64,000 nt of DNA from Chthonobacter rhizosphaerae. GTDB taxonomy: Bacteria; Pseudomonadota; Alphaproteobacteria; Rhizobiales; Pleomorphomonadaceae. This document shows positions 1 through 8,815 of the stretch, in pieces. The stretch is from assembly GCF_013839525.1 (NCBI RefSeq), contig NZ_JACDIS010000005.1, forward strand, positions 336,701-400,700, read 5' to 3'. The notes under the pieces were generated by a model. That model made no database searches, was not told the DNA's origin, and worked only from the letters and a program-made list of their open reading frames with translations. The stretch's first letter is position 1. Each line of letters opens with the position of its first letter. Made by a program: the position numbers and the translations under genes.

Positions 1-305
1 ATGGCCGCGCCCACGGGTCCCCCATCTGGGGCGAGACATCGACAAGGCCATACCCCCGGCGGCATCCCGCGCGGGGCCAAACGCATGCGGGATCAGGCAC
101 GGTCCTCTGACACACAATGCAGCCACTTGCGCCGGGAGGACGCTCCCTCGGCACGCTCCATCGTCAAGGGCCGCCGGGGTGAGCCATGACGCTCGAGGAT
201 GGGGAGAGCGAGGAGGATGGAATGGATGACGGAGAAGCACCGCGAAGGGGAGGGCGCTGTCGCAAAGGGCTTCCCGGGCGGACTCGATCTGGATCAGTCA
301 GCCGG
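1..305. other. Left-edge stretch with no recognised gene
   Basis: Short open frames exist on the plus strand (for example 1-189), but their products are arginine/glycine/proline-rich and resemble no family I know. No tRNA-like fold or terminator was recognised. It is downstream of the minus-strand Nudix gene and may contain the tail or promoter of something outside the window. Confidence 0.5.
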
Positions 306-785
306 TCAAGGACACGCCTTGTCTGTAACCGGGAACCCACCGCTCTCGATCAGCGCGGCGAGGCCTGTCGGGTAGAACGCGAGGCCGGCGGTCGCCACTT
401 CGGAGAGGCTCATCCACCGGGCTCGGCCCGGCATGTCGCCTTCCATGAACGGAATCACCCCGTCGGGCCCTGGCGGCGGCAGGCCGGCGAGGTCAACGGA
501 CGCCACGAAGATGATCTCGTGACCGATCGCGCCCTCGTGGTCGAAGATGTTCTCGATCACGGCCCAGCCACCCTGGAGGGTGGCGATGGCCCCCAGTTCC
601 TCGGCGAACTCGCGGACGAGGGCCGTCTCGCGCGTCTCGCCGAACTCCACGCTGCCGCCGAGGGGCCGAACGCCCTTGAGCGTCCCGTCGTTGCGCAGCA
701 CGTCGGCGACGAGATAGCGGTTACCGCGGCGGGCGAGGCCGAGCACCTTGACTCGCAGGCTCTGAGGCGGGGTCCAGGCTGTCAT
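306..785 (-). CDS. Nudix hydrolase
   Basis: A Nudix-fold hydrolase that would cleave a nucleoside diphosphate linked to another moiety, in the cytoplasm. The signature is complete: GGSVEFGETRETALVREF followed by AEELGAI gives the G-x5-E-x7-REUxEExGU pattern with the metal-binding glutamates. I chose the internal ATG at 785 (start MTAWTPP), giving about 159 residues. The frame remains open upstream to 824, but that part is proline-rich and unlike the family. It is 61 bases downstream of ilvE on the same strand, so co-transcription is possible. The substrate cannot be inferred; ADP-ribose and dNTP-type enzymes share the motif. Confidence 0.85.
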   Translation of the reverse strand: MTAWTPPQSLRVKVLGLARRGNRYLVADVLRNDGTLKGVRPLGGSVEFGETRETALVREFAEELGAIATLQGGWAVIENIFDHEGAIGHEIIFVASVDLAGLPPPGPDGVIPFMEGDMPGRARWMSLSEVATAGLAFYPTGLAALIESGGFPVTDKACP

Positions 786-846
786 GGCGGGAACGGGGCC
801 GGACGGCGGGAGCCGGGCGTCCACAGGCGCCCGACTCCGCTCCGGA

Positions 847-1743
847 TCACTCTGCCGCGGCCGCCGCGGCCTTCGGCTGAACCTCGGCCATGTAGGCGTT
901 CATCAGGGTCTCGCTGATGGTCGCCGGCGTGAAGCGGTGGGGGCCGATCTCCGACACCGGGGTCACCTCCGCGGCGGTGCCGCAGATGAAACACTCGGTG
1001 AAGGACGACAGCTCCTCCGGCATGATGTGCCGCTCGATCACCTCGATGCCGTGGCGCCTGGCGAGTTCGATCACCGTCTGCCGGGTGATGCCGTTCAGGA
1101 AGCAGTCCGGCGTCGGGGTGTGCAGGGCGCCGTCCTTCACGAAGAACACGTTGGCGCCGGTGGCCTCGGCCACGTAGCCGCGGTAGTCCAGCATCAGGGC
1201 GTCGGCATAGCCCTTGGCCTCGGCCGCGTGCTTGGAGATGGTGCAGATCATGTAGAGGCCCGCCGCCTTGGAGCGGGACGGGGCCGTCCGCGGGTCGGGC
1301 CGGCGGTATTCGGCCTGGTCCAGGCGGATGCCCTTCAGGCGCTCCTCCGGCTTGAAGTAGCTCGGCCACTCCCACACCGCGATGGCGAGGTGGATGGTGT
1401 TCTGCTGGGCCGACACGCCCATCATCTCCGAGCCGCGCCAGGCGATCGGCCGCACGTAGGCGTCCTTGAAGCCCATGCGCTTCAGCGTCTCGGCCTTGGC
1501 GGCCTCGATCTCGTCCACGCCGTACGGGATGGTGAAGCCCAGGATCCGGCCGGACTCGATCAGCCGCTCGGAATGCTGCCGCGACTTGAAGATGACGCCG
1601 CCGTAGGCGCGCTCGCCCTCGAATACGGCGCTCGCATAGTGCAGCCCGTGGGTGAGCACGTGCACCTTGGCGTCCTTCCAGTCGACGAATTCACCGTCGT
1701 ACCAGATGACGCCGTCGCGGCTGTCGAAGGGAACGCTGGCCAT
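847..1743 (-). CDS. ilvE: Branched-chain amino acid aminotransferase
   Basis: Class IV PLP-dependent aminotransferase that makes leucine, isoleucine and valine from their 2-oxo acids with glutamate as donor. Family landmarks are HGLHYASAVFEGERAY near the N-terminus, the PLP lysine region TISKHAAEAKGYADA, GYVAEATGANVFFVKDG, and FLNGITRQTVIEL. The start at 1743 (MASVPFDSRDG) has a GGAG ribosome-binding site about 10 bases upstream and gives 298 residues, normal for the family. The open frame continues to 1959 but the extension has no homology I recognise. It is divergent from the marR gene at 1980, so the 236-base gap should carry both promoters. Confidence 0.95.
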   Translation of the reverse strand: MASVPFDSRDGVIWYDGEFVDWKDAKVHVLTHGLHYASAVFEGERAYGGVIFKSRQHSERLIESGRILGFTIPYGVDEIEAAKAETLKRMGFKDAYVRPIAWRGSEMMGVSAQQNTIHLAIAVWEWPSYFKPEERLKGIRLDQAEYRRPDPRTAPSRSKAAGLYMICTISKHAAEAKGYADALMLDYRGYVAEATGANVFFVKDGALHTPTPDCFLNGITRQTVIELARRHGIEVIERHIMPEELSSFTECFICGTAAEVTPVSEIGPHRFTPATISETLMNAYMAEVQPKAAAAAAE

Positions 1744-1979
1744 TTTGGTCTCCAAAGAGGTGGTCGTCCGGATGCGTTCGCGCGTCCGGCGACGGGAAGC
1801 CCCGCCAGGATGGTCGGTCAGGTCCGGAGCCGTGTAAAGGACAGCCTCCGTGACCCAGCTTTGCGTCCGGCGGAACGAGCCTGTAAGATTCGGATCGAGG
1901 CGACCGCGTATGCTGCGATGCGATATATCCTGTCGTCCCGATGGCCCGATCTGTAACAATCGAACCCAGATAAGTCAAT

Positions 1980-2510
1980 ATGGCTGACGTAAATGTCGCG
2001 CAGCGTCCGCGCCTCGTCGAAAAGGCCCCCCGTGCCGCCGGTCCGGCGTCGCCGGAGGGGGCGGGCGCCGCCCTCGATTTCGAGCTGATCGAGCTGATGT
2101 TCTTCGCCTACCGGGATTTCGTCGCCGAGGCGGACGAGACCCTGGCGGAGTTCGGGTTCGGGCGGGCGCACCACCGGGTGCTCCACTTCGTCAACCGGCA
2201 GCCCGGCCTGCGGGTCACCGATCTCCTCGACACCCTGCGCATCACCAAGCAGAGCCTCGGCCGCGTCCTCAAGCAGCTGGTCGACGACGGCTACATCGAG
2301 CAGACCCCCGGGGCGGTCGACCGGCGCGAGCGTCTGCTCGCCCCCACCGAGAAGGGCCGTCGTCTGGCGCTCGATCTCGCCGCCCGGCAGCATGCCCGCA
2401 TCGCCGCCGCCCTCGCGCCGCTCGGGCCGGAGGGCCGCGACGCCGTGCGCGCCTTCCTGGCCGGCATGGTGGACGAGACCCCGCGGCCGCCGCGCGACGT
2501 GGAGACCTGA
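1980..2510 (+). CDS. MarR-family winged-helix regulator
   Basis: Predicted dimeric DNA-binding repressor of 176 residues. After a 30-residue low-complexity start, the winged helix-turn-helix covers roughly residues 60-125 (GFGRAHHRVLHFVNRQPGL, then TDLLDTLRITKQSLGRVLK, then a wing with DRRERLLAPTEKG). It heads an apparent operon: the OmpR-type regulator begins 5 bases after its stop and the sensor kinase 13 bases after that. The divergent neighbour is ilvE. The ligand and targets are unknown. The same trio next to ilvE is, to my knowledge, common in Hyphomicrobiales. Confidence 0.88.
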   Translation: MADVNVAQRPRLVEKAPRAAGPASPEGAGAALDFELIELMFFAYRDFVAEADETLAEFGFGRAHHRVLHFVNRQPGLRVTDLLDTLRITKQSLGRVLKQLVDDGYIEQTPGAVDRRERLLAPTEKGRRLALDLAARQHARIAAALAPLGPEGRDAVRAFLAGMVDETPRPPRDVET

Positions 2511-2515
2511 CGCCC

Positions 2516-3232
2516 ATGTCGCTCGCCCGCGGGAAGACGGTCCCGTCCGACGACGCCGCCCATGTGCTCGTGGTCGACGACGACAGCCGCATCCGCCAGC
2601 TCCTCGCCAAGTTCCTCGGCACCAACGGCTTCCGGGTCACCGGCGCCGCCGACGCCACCGAGGCGCGCCAGAAGCTGTCGAGCTTCGACTTCGACCTCCT
2701 GGTCCTCGACGTCATGATGCCCGGGGAGGACGGCCTCAGTCTGGCCGGGTCCCTCCGGCGCGGCAGCGACGTCCCCATCCTGATGCTCACCGCCCGGGCC
2801 GAGGCGGACGACCGGGTGCGCGGCCTGGAGGTCGGCGCCGACGACTACCTGACCAAGCCGTTCGAGCCGCGCGAGCTTCTCCTGCGCATCAACAACCTCC
2901 TGCGCCGCCGGTCGAGCGCGGAGCCGAAGGCCGCGCCGGTGGAGACCATCGCGTTCGGCCGTTTCGTCTTCAACGTGAAGCGAGAGGAACTGCGCGAGGG
3001 CGACGAGGTAGTCCGCCTCACCGACCGGGAACGCCAGCTCCTGACCCTGTTCGCCACCTCGCCGGAGGGCACCGTATCCCGCGAGGCGCTGGCCGGGCCG
3101 GAGGCCGGCGTCGGCGAGCGCAGCGTGGACGTCCAGATCAACCGGCTCCGCCGCAAGATCGAGGACGACCCGGCCAATCCGCTCCACCTCCAGACCGTGC
3201 GCGGCGTCGGCTACCGCCTGCGTTTCGAGTGA
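2516..3232 (+). CDS. OmpR/PhoB-type response regulator
   Basis: Two-domain response regulator of 238 residues. The receiver domain (about 15-130) has the acidic pocket VVDDDSRIR, the phospho-acceptor Asp65 in LLVLDVMMPGEDG, and the conserved lysine at about 114 in DYLTKPFEPRE. The C-terminal winged helix (about 140-237) has LTDRERQLLTLFATSPEG, RSVDVQINRLRRKIEDDP and TVRGVGYRLRFE. It is tightly linked downstream of marR and upstream of the histidine kinase, its likely partner. The regulon is not visible. Confidence 0.93.
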   Translation: MSLARGKTVPSDDAAHVLVVDDDSRIRQLLAKFLGTNGFRVTGAADATEARQKLSSFDFDLLVLDVMMPGEDGLSLAGSLRRGSDVPILMLTARAEADDRVRGLEVGADDYLTKPFEPRELLLRINNLLRRRSSAEPKAAPVETIAFGRFVFNVKREELREGDEVVRLTDRERQLLTLFATSPEGTVSREALAGPEAGVGERSVDVQINRLRRKIEDDPANPLHLQTVRGVGYRLRFE

Positions 3233-3245
3233 CGGAGGACGAGCC

Positions 3246-4796
3246 GTGCCCACGCCGCCCCGCCCGACACCGGACCGCACCGTCGGCGCCACCGCCGGGC
3301 GGGACCGGGCGCTCGACCCGGATGCCGGGCCCGATGCACCGGCCGGCGACGATCCGGCCGCGGACGAGCAGCGCGACGGCGTGGTCGGCCGCGTCCTCGA
3401 AGCCGGGGACGACGGCGCGCGCCTCGTCCGCGAGGGGCTGAGCCGCATCACGCCCTGGCCGCTGGTCGCCCTCTGGAACGGGCTCGCCCGGGCGATCAAC
3501 CGGATCATGCCCAAGGGGCTCCTCGGCCGCTCGCTCCTCATCATCGTGGTTCCGATGGTGATCCTGCAGACCGTGGTCGCCTACGTGTTCATGGACCGCC
3601 ACTGGGAACTGGTCACCGGCCGGCTCTCCGCGGCCGTGGTCCGCGACATCGCCGCCATGGTGGACCTGATCGACAGGGCCCCGCCCGGCGCCGACATCTC
3701 CGAACTTCTGGAGATCGCCGGCCGGCGCATGAACCTCGACATGGAACTGCTCGCCCCGGAGCCGCTGCCGCCACCTCGCCGCCGCGCACTCTTCACGCTG
3801 CTCGACCGCACCTTGTCCCGGCAGATCGAGGCGCAGCTCGGCGTGCCCTACTGGATCGACACCGTCGGCCAGTCCGAGTTCGTGGAGGTCCGGCTCGTCA
3901 TCCCGAAGGGCGTGCTCCGGGTCGTTCTCGACCGGGGGAACGCCTACGCGTCCAACTCGCACATCTTCATCGTCTGGATGGTCTCCACGGCCCTGGTGCT
4001 GATCCTCGTGTCGATCATCTTCATCCGCAACCAGATCAAGCCCATCCAGCGGCTCGCCAACGCCGCCACCGCCTTCGGCAAGGGCCGGCCGGTCGGCGCC
4101 TTCTCGCCCCAGGGCGCCCGCGAGGTCCGCCGCGCCGCCCACGCCTTCATCGAGATGCGCCGCCGGATCGAGCGGCAGATGGAACAGCGCACCACCATGC
4201 TGGCGGGCGTCAGCCATGACCTGCGCACCATTCTCACCCGCTTCCGCCTGGAGCTCGCCCTCCTGCCGGAGGACGAGGAGACGCTAGCGCTCCGCCGCGA
4301 CGTGGACGAGATGGAAGCCATGCTGGAGGCCTACATGGCCTTCGCCAAGAGCGACACCGACGAGGAGGCCCACGAGATCGACGTGGAGGCGGTCATCGCC
4401 GAGGTCGCCGAGCGCGCCGGCGCGGCGGCGCCCATCCCGGTCCGCTTCTCCGGCTCGCCGCTCGTCACCGTCAAGCCCGGCGGCTTCCGCCGGCTCGTCG
4501 GCAACCTTGTCGGCAATGCGGTCCGCTACGGCCGCCGGGTCAGCCTGGAGGCGGAGCACCGGGACGGCTGGCTCACCATCCGGGTGGACGACGACGGCCC
4601 CGGCATCCCGGAAGCCGAGCGGGAGAACGTGTTCAAGCCCTTCTATCGGCTCGACAGCGCCCGCAACCAGGACACCGCCGGCACCGGCCTCGGTCTCGCC
4701 ATAGCCCGCGACATCGCCCGCGGCCACGGCGGCATGGTCCGCCTGGAAACGAGCCCCCTCGGCGGCCTGCGCGCCCTCGTCCGTCTCCCCGGCTGA
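3246..4796 (+). CDS. Membrane sensor histidine kinase (EnvZ type)
   Basis: Inner-membrane histidine kinase of 516 residues. A disordered Pro/Asp-rich N-terminus is followed by a first transmembrane helix (about 93-115), a periplasmic sensor loop, a second helix (about 241-263) and a HAMP linker. The dimerisation/phospho-acceptor helix has His324 in GVSHDLRTILTRFRLELALL. The ATPase domain has an N-box in LVGNLVGNAVRYG, the G1 box VDDDGPGIP and the G2 box DTAGTGLGLAIAR. It is the third gene of the marR/response regulator operon and should phosphorylate that regulator. The signal sensed is unknown. Confidence 0.93.
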   Translation: MPTPPRPTPDRTVGATAGRDRALDPDAGPDAPAGDDPAADEQRDGVVGRVLEAGDDGARLVREGLSRITPWPLVALWNGLARAINRIMPKGLLGRSLLIIVVPMVILQTVVAYVFMDRHWELVTGRLSAAVVRDIAAMVDLIDRAPPGADISELLEIAGRRMNLDMELLAPEPLPPPRRRALFTLLDRTLSRQIEAQLGVPYWIDTVGQSEFVEVRLVIPKGVLRVVLDRGNAYASNSHIFIVWMVSTALVLILVSIIFIRNQIKPIQRLANAATAFGKGRPVGAFSPQGAREVRRAAHAFIEMRRRIERQMEQRTTMLAGVSHDLRTILTRFRLELALLPEDEETLALRRDVDEMEAMLEAYMAFAKSDTDEEAHEIDVEAVIAEVAERAGAAAPIPVRFSGSPLVTVKPGGFRRLVGNLVGNAVRYGRRVSLEAEHRDGWLTIRVDDDGPGIPEAERENVFKPFYRLDSARNQDTAGTGLGLAIARDIARGHGGMVRLETSPLGGLRALVRLPG

Positions 4797-4920
4797 GCCT
4801 CCCCGCCCGCGCCCCCCTCGGCCGACCCGCCGGACACGCGTCGACCTCTCGCCCCCCATGACGGGTCGCGACCGACCCGCCGAACATGCGCCGACCTCTT
4901 GAGTCACGCTCCGGCCGTCA

Positions 4921-4941
4921 TGGTCCGGTTCATCCGGACCA
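4921..4941. repeat. Dispersed hairpin element, copy 1
   Basis: Perfect 8-bp inverted repeat TGGTCCGG / CCGGACCA with loop TTCAT. The same stem and flanks (CGTCA before, CCCACGC after) recur at 26587-26607, about 21.7 kb away. Confidence 0.75.
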
Positions 4942-4982
4942 CCCACGCATGGGAACCGCAACGGCACGGAAGAGCGCTTGGG

Positions 4983-5002
4983 TGGTCCGGCTTCTCGGAC
5001 CA
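4983..5002. repeat. Dispersed hairpin element, copy 2
   Basis: 7-bp inverted repeat TGGTCCG / CGGACCA around CTTCT, oriented opposite to copy 1, 40 bases downstream of it. Confidence 0.65.
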
Positions 5003-5247
5003 TGACGAGTGAGTTACCGGCCCGCCGAACTTGCGCTGACCTCTCACCCCTCTCTCAAGCTCCCCCTCCGGACCGTGACCGGCGCGGGGTTGCTCGACGG
5101 TCGCGTAGTCCCGACCCCAGGAGATCGGGCGCGGTCGGCTTCGGCCCCGCCCCGCTATCGCGGCGTGGCGGAGTTGTTCTTGACGGCGGCGGCGCGCTGG
5201 CCCAAACAGCCGGCCAGATCCCGTTCCATCCGAAAGACGTACCTGCC

Positions 5248-6339
5248 ATGGGCTTCAAGTGCGGCATCGTCGGGCTTCCGAACGTCGGAAAGTCCACGCT
5301 CTTCAACGCGCTCACCAAGACGGCGGCCGCCCAGGCGGCGAACTACCCGTTCTGCACCATCGAGCCGAACACCGGCGAGGTGGCCGTGCCGGACCCGCGC
5401 ATGGCGAAGATCGCCGCGCAGGCGAAGTCGGCCCAGATCGTGCCGACCCGGCTGACGTTCGTGGACATCGCGGGCCTCGTGCGCGGCGCCTCCAAGGGCG
5501 AGGGTCTCGGCAACCAGTTCCTCGCCAACATCCGCGAGGTCGACGCCATCGCCCACGTGCTGCGCTGCTTCGAGGACGGCGACATCACCCACGTGGAGGG
5601 CCGCGTCGACCCGGTGGCGGACGCCGACACAGTGGAGACGGAACTGATGCTCGCCGACCTGGACAGCCTGGAGCGGCGGGTCGTGCCGCTGCGCAAGCGC
5701 GCCCAGAACGACAAGGAAGCCAAGGAGCAGGTGGAGCTGATGGACCTCGCCCTGGCCGCTTTGCGCGAGGGCAGGCCGGCCCGCACGGTGGCGGTGCCGA
5801 AGGGTGCCGAGCAGGCTTTCGAGATGCTGAACCTCCTGACCGCCAAGCCGGTGCTCTACGTGTGCAACGTGGAGGAGGCCTCGGCGGCGACCGGAAACCG
5901 GTTCTCCGAGGCGGTGTTCGCCAAGGCGAAGGCCGAGGGCGCCAAGGCGGTGGTGATTTCGGCCGCCATCGAGGCGGAGATCGCCCAGCTCTCCGACGAG
6001 GAGCAGGCGGAGTTCCTGGAGACCATCGGCCTCGAAGAGCCCGGCCTCGACCGGCTGATCCGCGCCGGCTACGACCTCCTCGGCCTCATCACCTACTTCA
6101 CCGCCGGGCCGAAGGAGACCCGCGCCTGGACCATCACCAAGGGCACCAAGGCGCCCCAGGCGGCCGGCGTGATCCACACCGACTTCGAGCGCGGCTTCAT
6201 TCGGGCCCAGACCATCGCCTACGAGGACTACGTCACCTTGGGCGAGGTGAAGGCGAAGGAACTCGGCAAGGCGCGCGACGAAGGCAAGGAGTACGTGGTC
6301 CAGGACGGCGACGTGATGCTGTTCAAGTTCAACACTTGA
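5248..6339 (+). CDS. ychF: Redox-regulated ATPase/GTPase YchF
   Basis: Obg-family P-loop NTPase (YchF/OLA1) that binds ribosomes and prefers ATP in characterised members. The start at 5248 (MGFKCGIVG) gives 363 residues, the usual family length; the open frame to 4978 is only read-through. The P-loop GLPNVGKST is at residues 9-17, the G3-type motif DIAGLVRGASKGEGLGN is near 70-86, and a C-terminal TGS domain contains AWTITKGTKAPQAAGVIHTD and FERGFIRAQTI. It appears to be transcribed alone, upstream of the toxin-antitoxin pair. Confidence 0.96.
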   Translation: MGFKCGIVGLPNVGKSTLFNALTKTAAAQAANYPFCTIEPNTGEVAVPDPRMAKIAAQAKSAQIVPTRLTFVDIAGLVRGASKGEGLGNQFLANIREVDAIAHVLRCFEDGDITHVEGRVDPVADADTVETELMLADLDSLERRVVPLRKRAQNDKEAKEQVELMDLALAALREGRPARTVAVPKGAEQAFEMLNLLTAKPVLYVCNVEEASAATGNRFSEAVFAKAKAEGAKAVVISAAIEAEIAQLSDEEQAEFLETIGLEEPGLDRLIRAGYDLLGLITYFTAGPKETRAWTITKGTKAPQAAGVIHTDFERGFIRAQTIAYEDYVTLGEVKAKELGKARDEGKEYVVQDGDVMLFKFNT

Positions 6340-6381
6340 TCGGGCGCGCGGGTGCGGTGAAGATCCCTGCGGGGGTGCGTT

Positions 6382-6591
6382 ATGGTTGGTCGTATGAAGC
6401 GCATGCGGGAACGTGATGCACCGGCGCCGCCGGGATACAAGGACGTGGTTCTCCGGCTGCCCGATACGTCGTCCCCGGCGTTCCAGGCCGAATGCCGGAG
6501 ACAGGCGCGCCTGCTGCGCGATGACCCGGCCGAGGCGGACCATGCCGCCTGGGCCGCGGCCGCGGCGGCCGTCCTGGACCTCGATACGTGA
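6382..6591 (+). CDS. Antitoxin, MazE-like (DUF3018 type)
   Basis: Short basic/acidic protein of up to 69 residues (ATGs at 6382 and 6394). It fits the antitoxin MazE/DUF3018 pattern: a conserved PDTSSPAFQAECRRQARLL followed by an acidic, alanine-rich tail (DPAEADHAAW). Its stop codon overlaps the start of the MazF-like toxin by four bases (ATGA-type coupling at 6588-6591). It should neutralise that toxin and autorepress the pair. Confidence 0.82.
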   Translation: MVGRMKRMRERDAPAPPGYKDVVLRLPDTSSPAFQAECRRQARLLRDDPAEADHAAWAAAAAAVLDLDT

Positions 6592-6941
6592 AACGGGGCG
6601 ACGTGGTGACCGTGGCGCTGCAGGGCGACTTCGGCAAGCCGCGGCCGGCGGTGGTCGTCCAGTCCGATCTGTTCGCGGACGCCCCGACGGTGACCCTCGC
6701 GCCGTTCACGTCCCACCTCCGGGATGCGGACCTGATCCGTCACACGGTGGCGCCGTCCGACGGCAACGGGCTGAGGGCGGTGAGCCAGGCGATGATCGAC
6801 AAGCTCTCCACTCTCCCCCGCGACAAGATCGGCCCGGTGATCGGCCGTCTGGACCCGCCGGACATGGAGGCGATAAACCGTCTCCTGGCCGTGTTCCTCG
6901 GCCTGGCGGACCCGCCTTCCTCACTCTACGGACCTGCCTGA
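6588..6941 (+). CDS. mazF: MazF/PemK-family endoribonuclease toxin
   Basis: 117-residue growth-inhibiting toxin of the MazF/PemK fold, which cleaves mRNA at short sequences when freed from antitoxin. Landmarks are the start MKRGDVVTVALQGDFGKPRP with AVVVQSD, the strand VTLAPFTSHLRDADLIRHTV, and SQAMIDKLSTLPRDKIG containing the conserved Q-x3-D-K segment. The start overlaps the antitoxin stop by four bases. The sulfotransferase-like gene begins 4 bases after its stop. Full length and apparently intact. Confidence 0.9.
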   Translation: MKRGDVVTVALQGDFGKPRPAVVVQSDLFADAPTVTLAPFTSHLRDADLIRHTVAPSDGNGLRAVSQAMIDKLSTLPRDKIGPVIGRLDPPDMEAINRLLAVFLGLADPPSSLYGPA

Positions 6942-6945
6942 CATC

Positions 6946-7692
6946 ATGCCCGCATCCCCGTCCCCCGCCGTCCGCATCGCCATGTGGTCGGGCCCGCGCA
7001 ACATCTCCACCGCCATGATGCGGGCGTTCGAGAACCGGCCGGACTGCGCCGTCTGGGACGAGCCCTTCTACGCCGCCTACCTGAAGGCGACGGGGCTCGG
7101 CCATCCGATGCGGGACGAGATCCTGGCGGCGGACGATACCGATCCGGACGCGGTGGCCGCCCGCGTGGTGGGGCCGGTGCCGGACGGGCGGCCGGTGTTC
7201 TACCAGAAGCACATGACCCACCACATGCTGCCGGCCTTCGACCGCGGCTTCCTGGCGGCCGTCACCAACGCGTTCCTGATCCGCCGGCCGGAAAGCGTGC
7301 TCGCCTCCTACGTGCAGAAGCGCGAGACGGTGACGCTCGACGACATCGGCTTCCGGCAGCAGGCGGAGATCTTCGACGCCGTGGCGGACCGACTGGGCGT
7401 CGCCCCGCCCGTGGTGGAGGGCAACGACGTGCTGACCGACCCGCGCGGCGCGCTGACCCGCCTCTGCGAGGCGGTGGGGATCGGCTTTCGCGACGAGATG
7501 CTGGCCTGGCCGGCTGGACGGCGGGCGAGCGACGGCGTCTGGGCGCCGCACTGGTACCACGCCGTGGAGGCCTCCACCGGCTTCGGCCCGGCGCGACCCG
7601 ACGTGGAGCGGAGCGCGTTGCCCGCCGATCTCGCCCGCATCGCCGAGGCGGCGACGCCCTTCTACGAAAGGCTCGCCGCCCATCGGCTCTGA
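6946..7692 (+). CDS. Sulfotransferase-like protein
   Basis: 248-residue P-loop protein of the sulfotransferase superfamily. The N-terminal IAMWSGPRNISTAMMRAFEN matches the 5'-phosphosulfate loop pattern, followed by DEPFYAAYL and later NAFLIRRPESVLASYVQ, which resembles the 3'-phosphate-binding R/S motif. Members of this bacterial group have often been mis-named branched-chain aminotransferases in databases. The substrate is unknown. It starts 4 bases after mazF but is probably functionally unrelated. proC follows 231 bases later. Confidence 0.75.
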   Translation: MPASPSPAVRIAMWSGPRNISTAMMRAFENRPDCAVWDEPFYAAYLKATGLGHPMRDEILAADDTDPDAVAARVVGPVPDGRPVFYQKHMTHHMLPAFDRGFLAAVTNAFLIRRPESVLASYVQKRETVTLDDIGFRQQAEIFDAVADRLGVAPPVVEGNDVLTDPRGALTRLCEAVGIGFRDEMLAWPAGRRASDGVWAPHWYHAVEASTGFGPARPDVERSALPADLARIAEAATPFYERLAAHRL

Positions 7693-7923
7693 CGACGGGG
7701 TCGGACGGGCGCTCCGCACGAACGGACCGCCGACAGTGCGTCCGCCGCCGCCCGGTTCCGGCCGCGCCACGCGGTCCGGCCTCTCCCCCGGTCGGGCGTC
7801 GCCCATGCCGGCTTGCCGCCGGGGTCCGGCGCGGGCAGTGTGGGCGCCGCTCGTTTCCTTCAGGCCGCCGGCCGCCCGCCCGGGGCGGGGTCCGCGCGCC
7901 GTCCGACAGACAAGAGGTCGTCC

Positions 7924-8742
7924 ATGCCGCTCCGTTCGCTGAAGCCCCTCGTCCTCGTCGGCGCCGGCAAGATGGGCGGCGCCATGCTGGCCGGCTGGCT
8001 GGCGAACAATCTCGCCGGCGGCGAGACGGTGATCGTCGACCCGAACCTCCATCCGGAGATGGCCGACCTCGTCGCCCGGCACGGCGTGCGCCACGCGGCA
8101 AGCCCGGCGGACGTGGACATCGTGCCGGCCGTGCTCGTGCTGGCCGTGAAGCCGCAGTCGATGGCGGCCGTGCTGCCCGCCGTGAAGCCGCTGGTCGGGC
8201 CGCGGACCGTGGTCATGTCCGTCGCCGCCGGCACGACGCTGCGGACCCTGGCCGCGGGCCTCGGCGACGGGCCGATCGTGCGCGTGATGCCCAACACGCC
8301 GGCGCAGGTCGGTCAGGGCATGGCGGTGGCGGTCGGCAACGGCGCGGTGACGGCGGCGGACCGGACCGTGGTGACCGCCCTGATGGACTCGGTCGGGCGC
8401 ACCGCCTGGGTGGACGACGAAGGCCTGATGGACGCGGTCACCGCCGTGTCGGGCTCCGGGCCGGCCTATGTCTTCCTGCTCGCCGAACATCTCGCCAAGG
8501 CGGGCGAGGCCGCCGGCCTGCCGCCGGACGTGGCGGCGCTCGCGGCGCGCCAGACCGTGGCGGGCGCCGGCGCGCTGCTCGCCGCCTCGCCGCTCGACCC
8601 GGCGACCCTTCGCCAGAACGTCACCTCCCCTGGCGGCACGACCGCGGCGGCGCTCGAGGTCCTGATGGGCGAGAACGGCCTCCTGCCGCTCCTAACCAGG
8701 GCGGTGGAGGCAGCCGCCCGGCGGGGCCGCGAACTCGGCTGA
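7924..8742 (+). CDS. proC: Pyrroline-5-carboxylate reductase
   Basis: Last step of proline synthesis: NAD(P)H reduction of 1-pyrroline-5-carboxylate. The Rossmann start VLVGAGKMGGAML is at residues 9-21, with VLAVKPQSM in the middle. The C-terminal dimerisation domain contains DAVTAVSGSGPAYVFLLAEH and NVTSPGGTTAAALEVL, the ProC signature. The start at 7924 (MPLRSLKPL) gives 272 residues, the usual length. It is followed 73 bases later by a TetR-like gene on the same strand. Confidence 0.96.
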   Translation: MPLRSLKPLVLVGAGKMGGAMLAGWLANNLAGGETVIVDPNLHPEMADLVARHGVRHAASPADVDIVPAVLVLAVKPQSMAAVLPAVKPLVGPRTVVMSVAAGTTLRTLAAGLGDGPIVRVMPNTPAQVGQGMAVAVGNGAVTAADRTVVTALMDSVGRTAWVDDEGLMDAVTAVSGSGPAYVFLLAEHLAKAGEAAGLPPDVAALAARQTVAGAGALLAASPLDPATLRQNVTSPGGTTAAALEVLMGENGLLPLLTRAVEAAARRGRELG

Positions 8743-8815
8743 GGCCCGCGTCTTTCCGGCGGACCGCCGGAACCCTATCTGACGGGTACGGAACGCACGC
8801 GCGGGAGACAGCCCC

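Larger units (their letters stand above)
4797..5247. other. Intergenic region with two GGTCCG hairpins
   Basis: About 450 bases between the kinase gene and ychF without a convincing gene. It contains two members of a dispersed hairpin family (4921-4941 and 4983-5002) and near-repeats of the phrase cgacccgccgaacatgcgcc (4874-4893). Any ychF promoter should lie in the last 200 bases, but no consensus was recognised. Confidence 0.6.
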
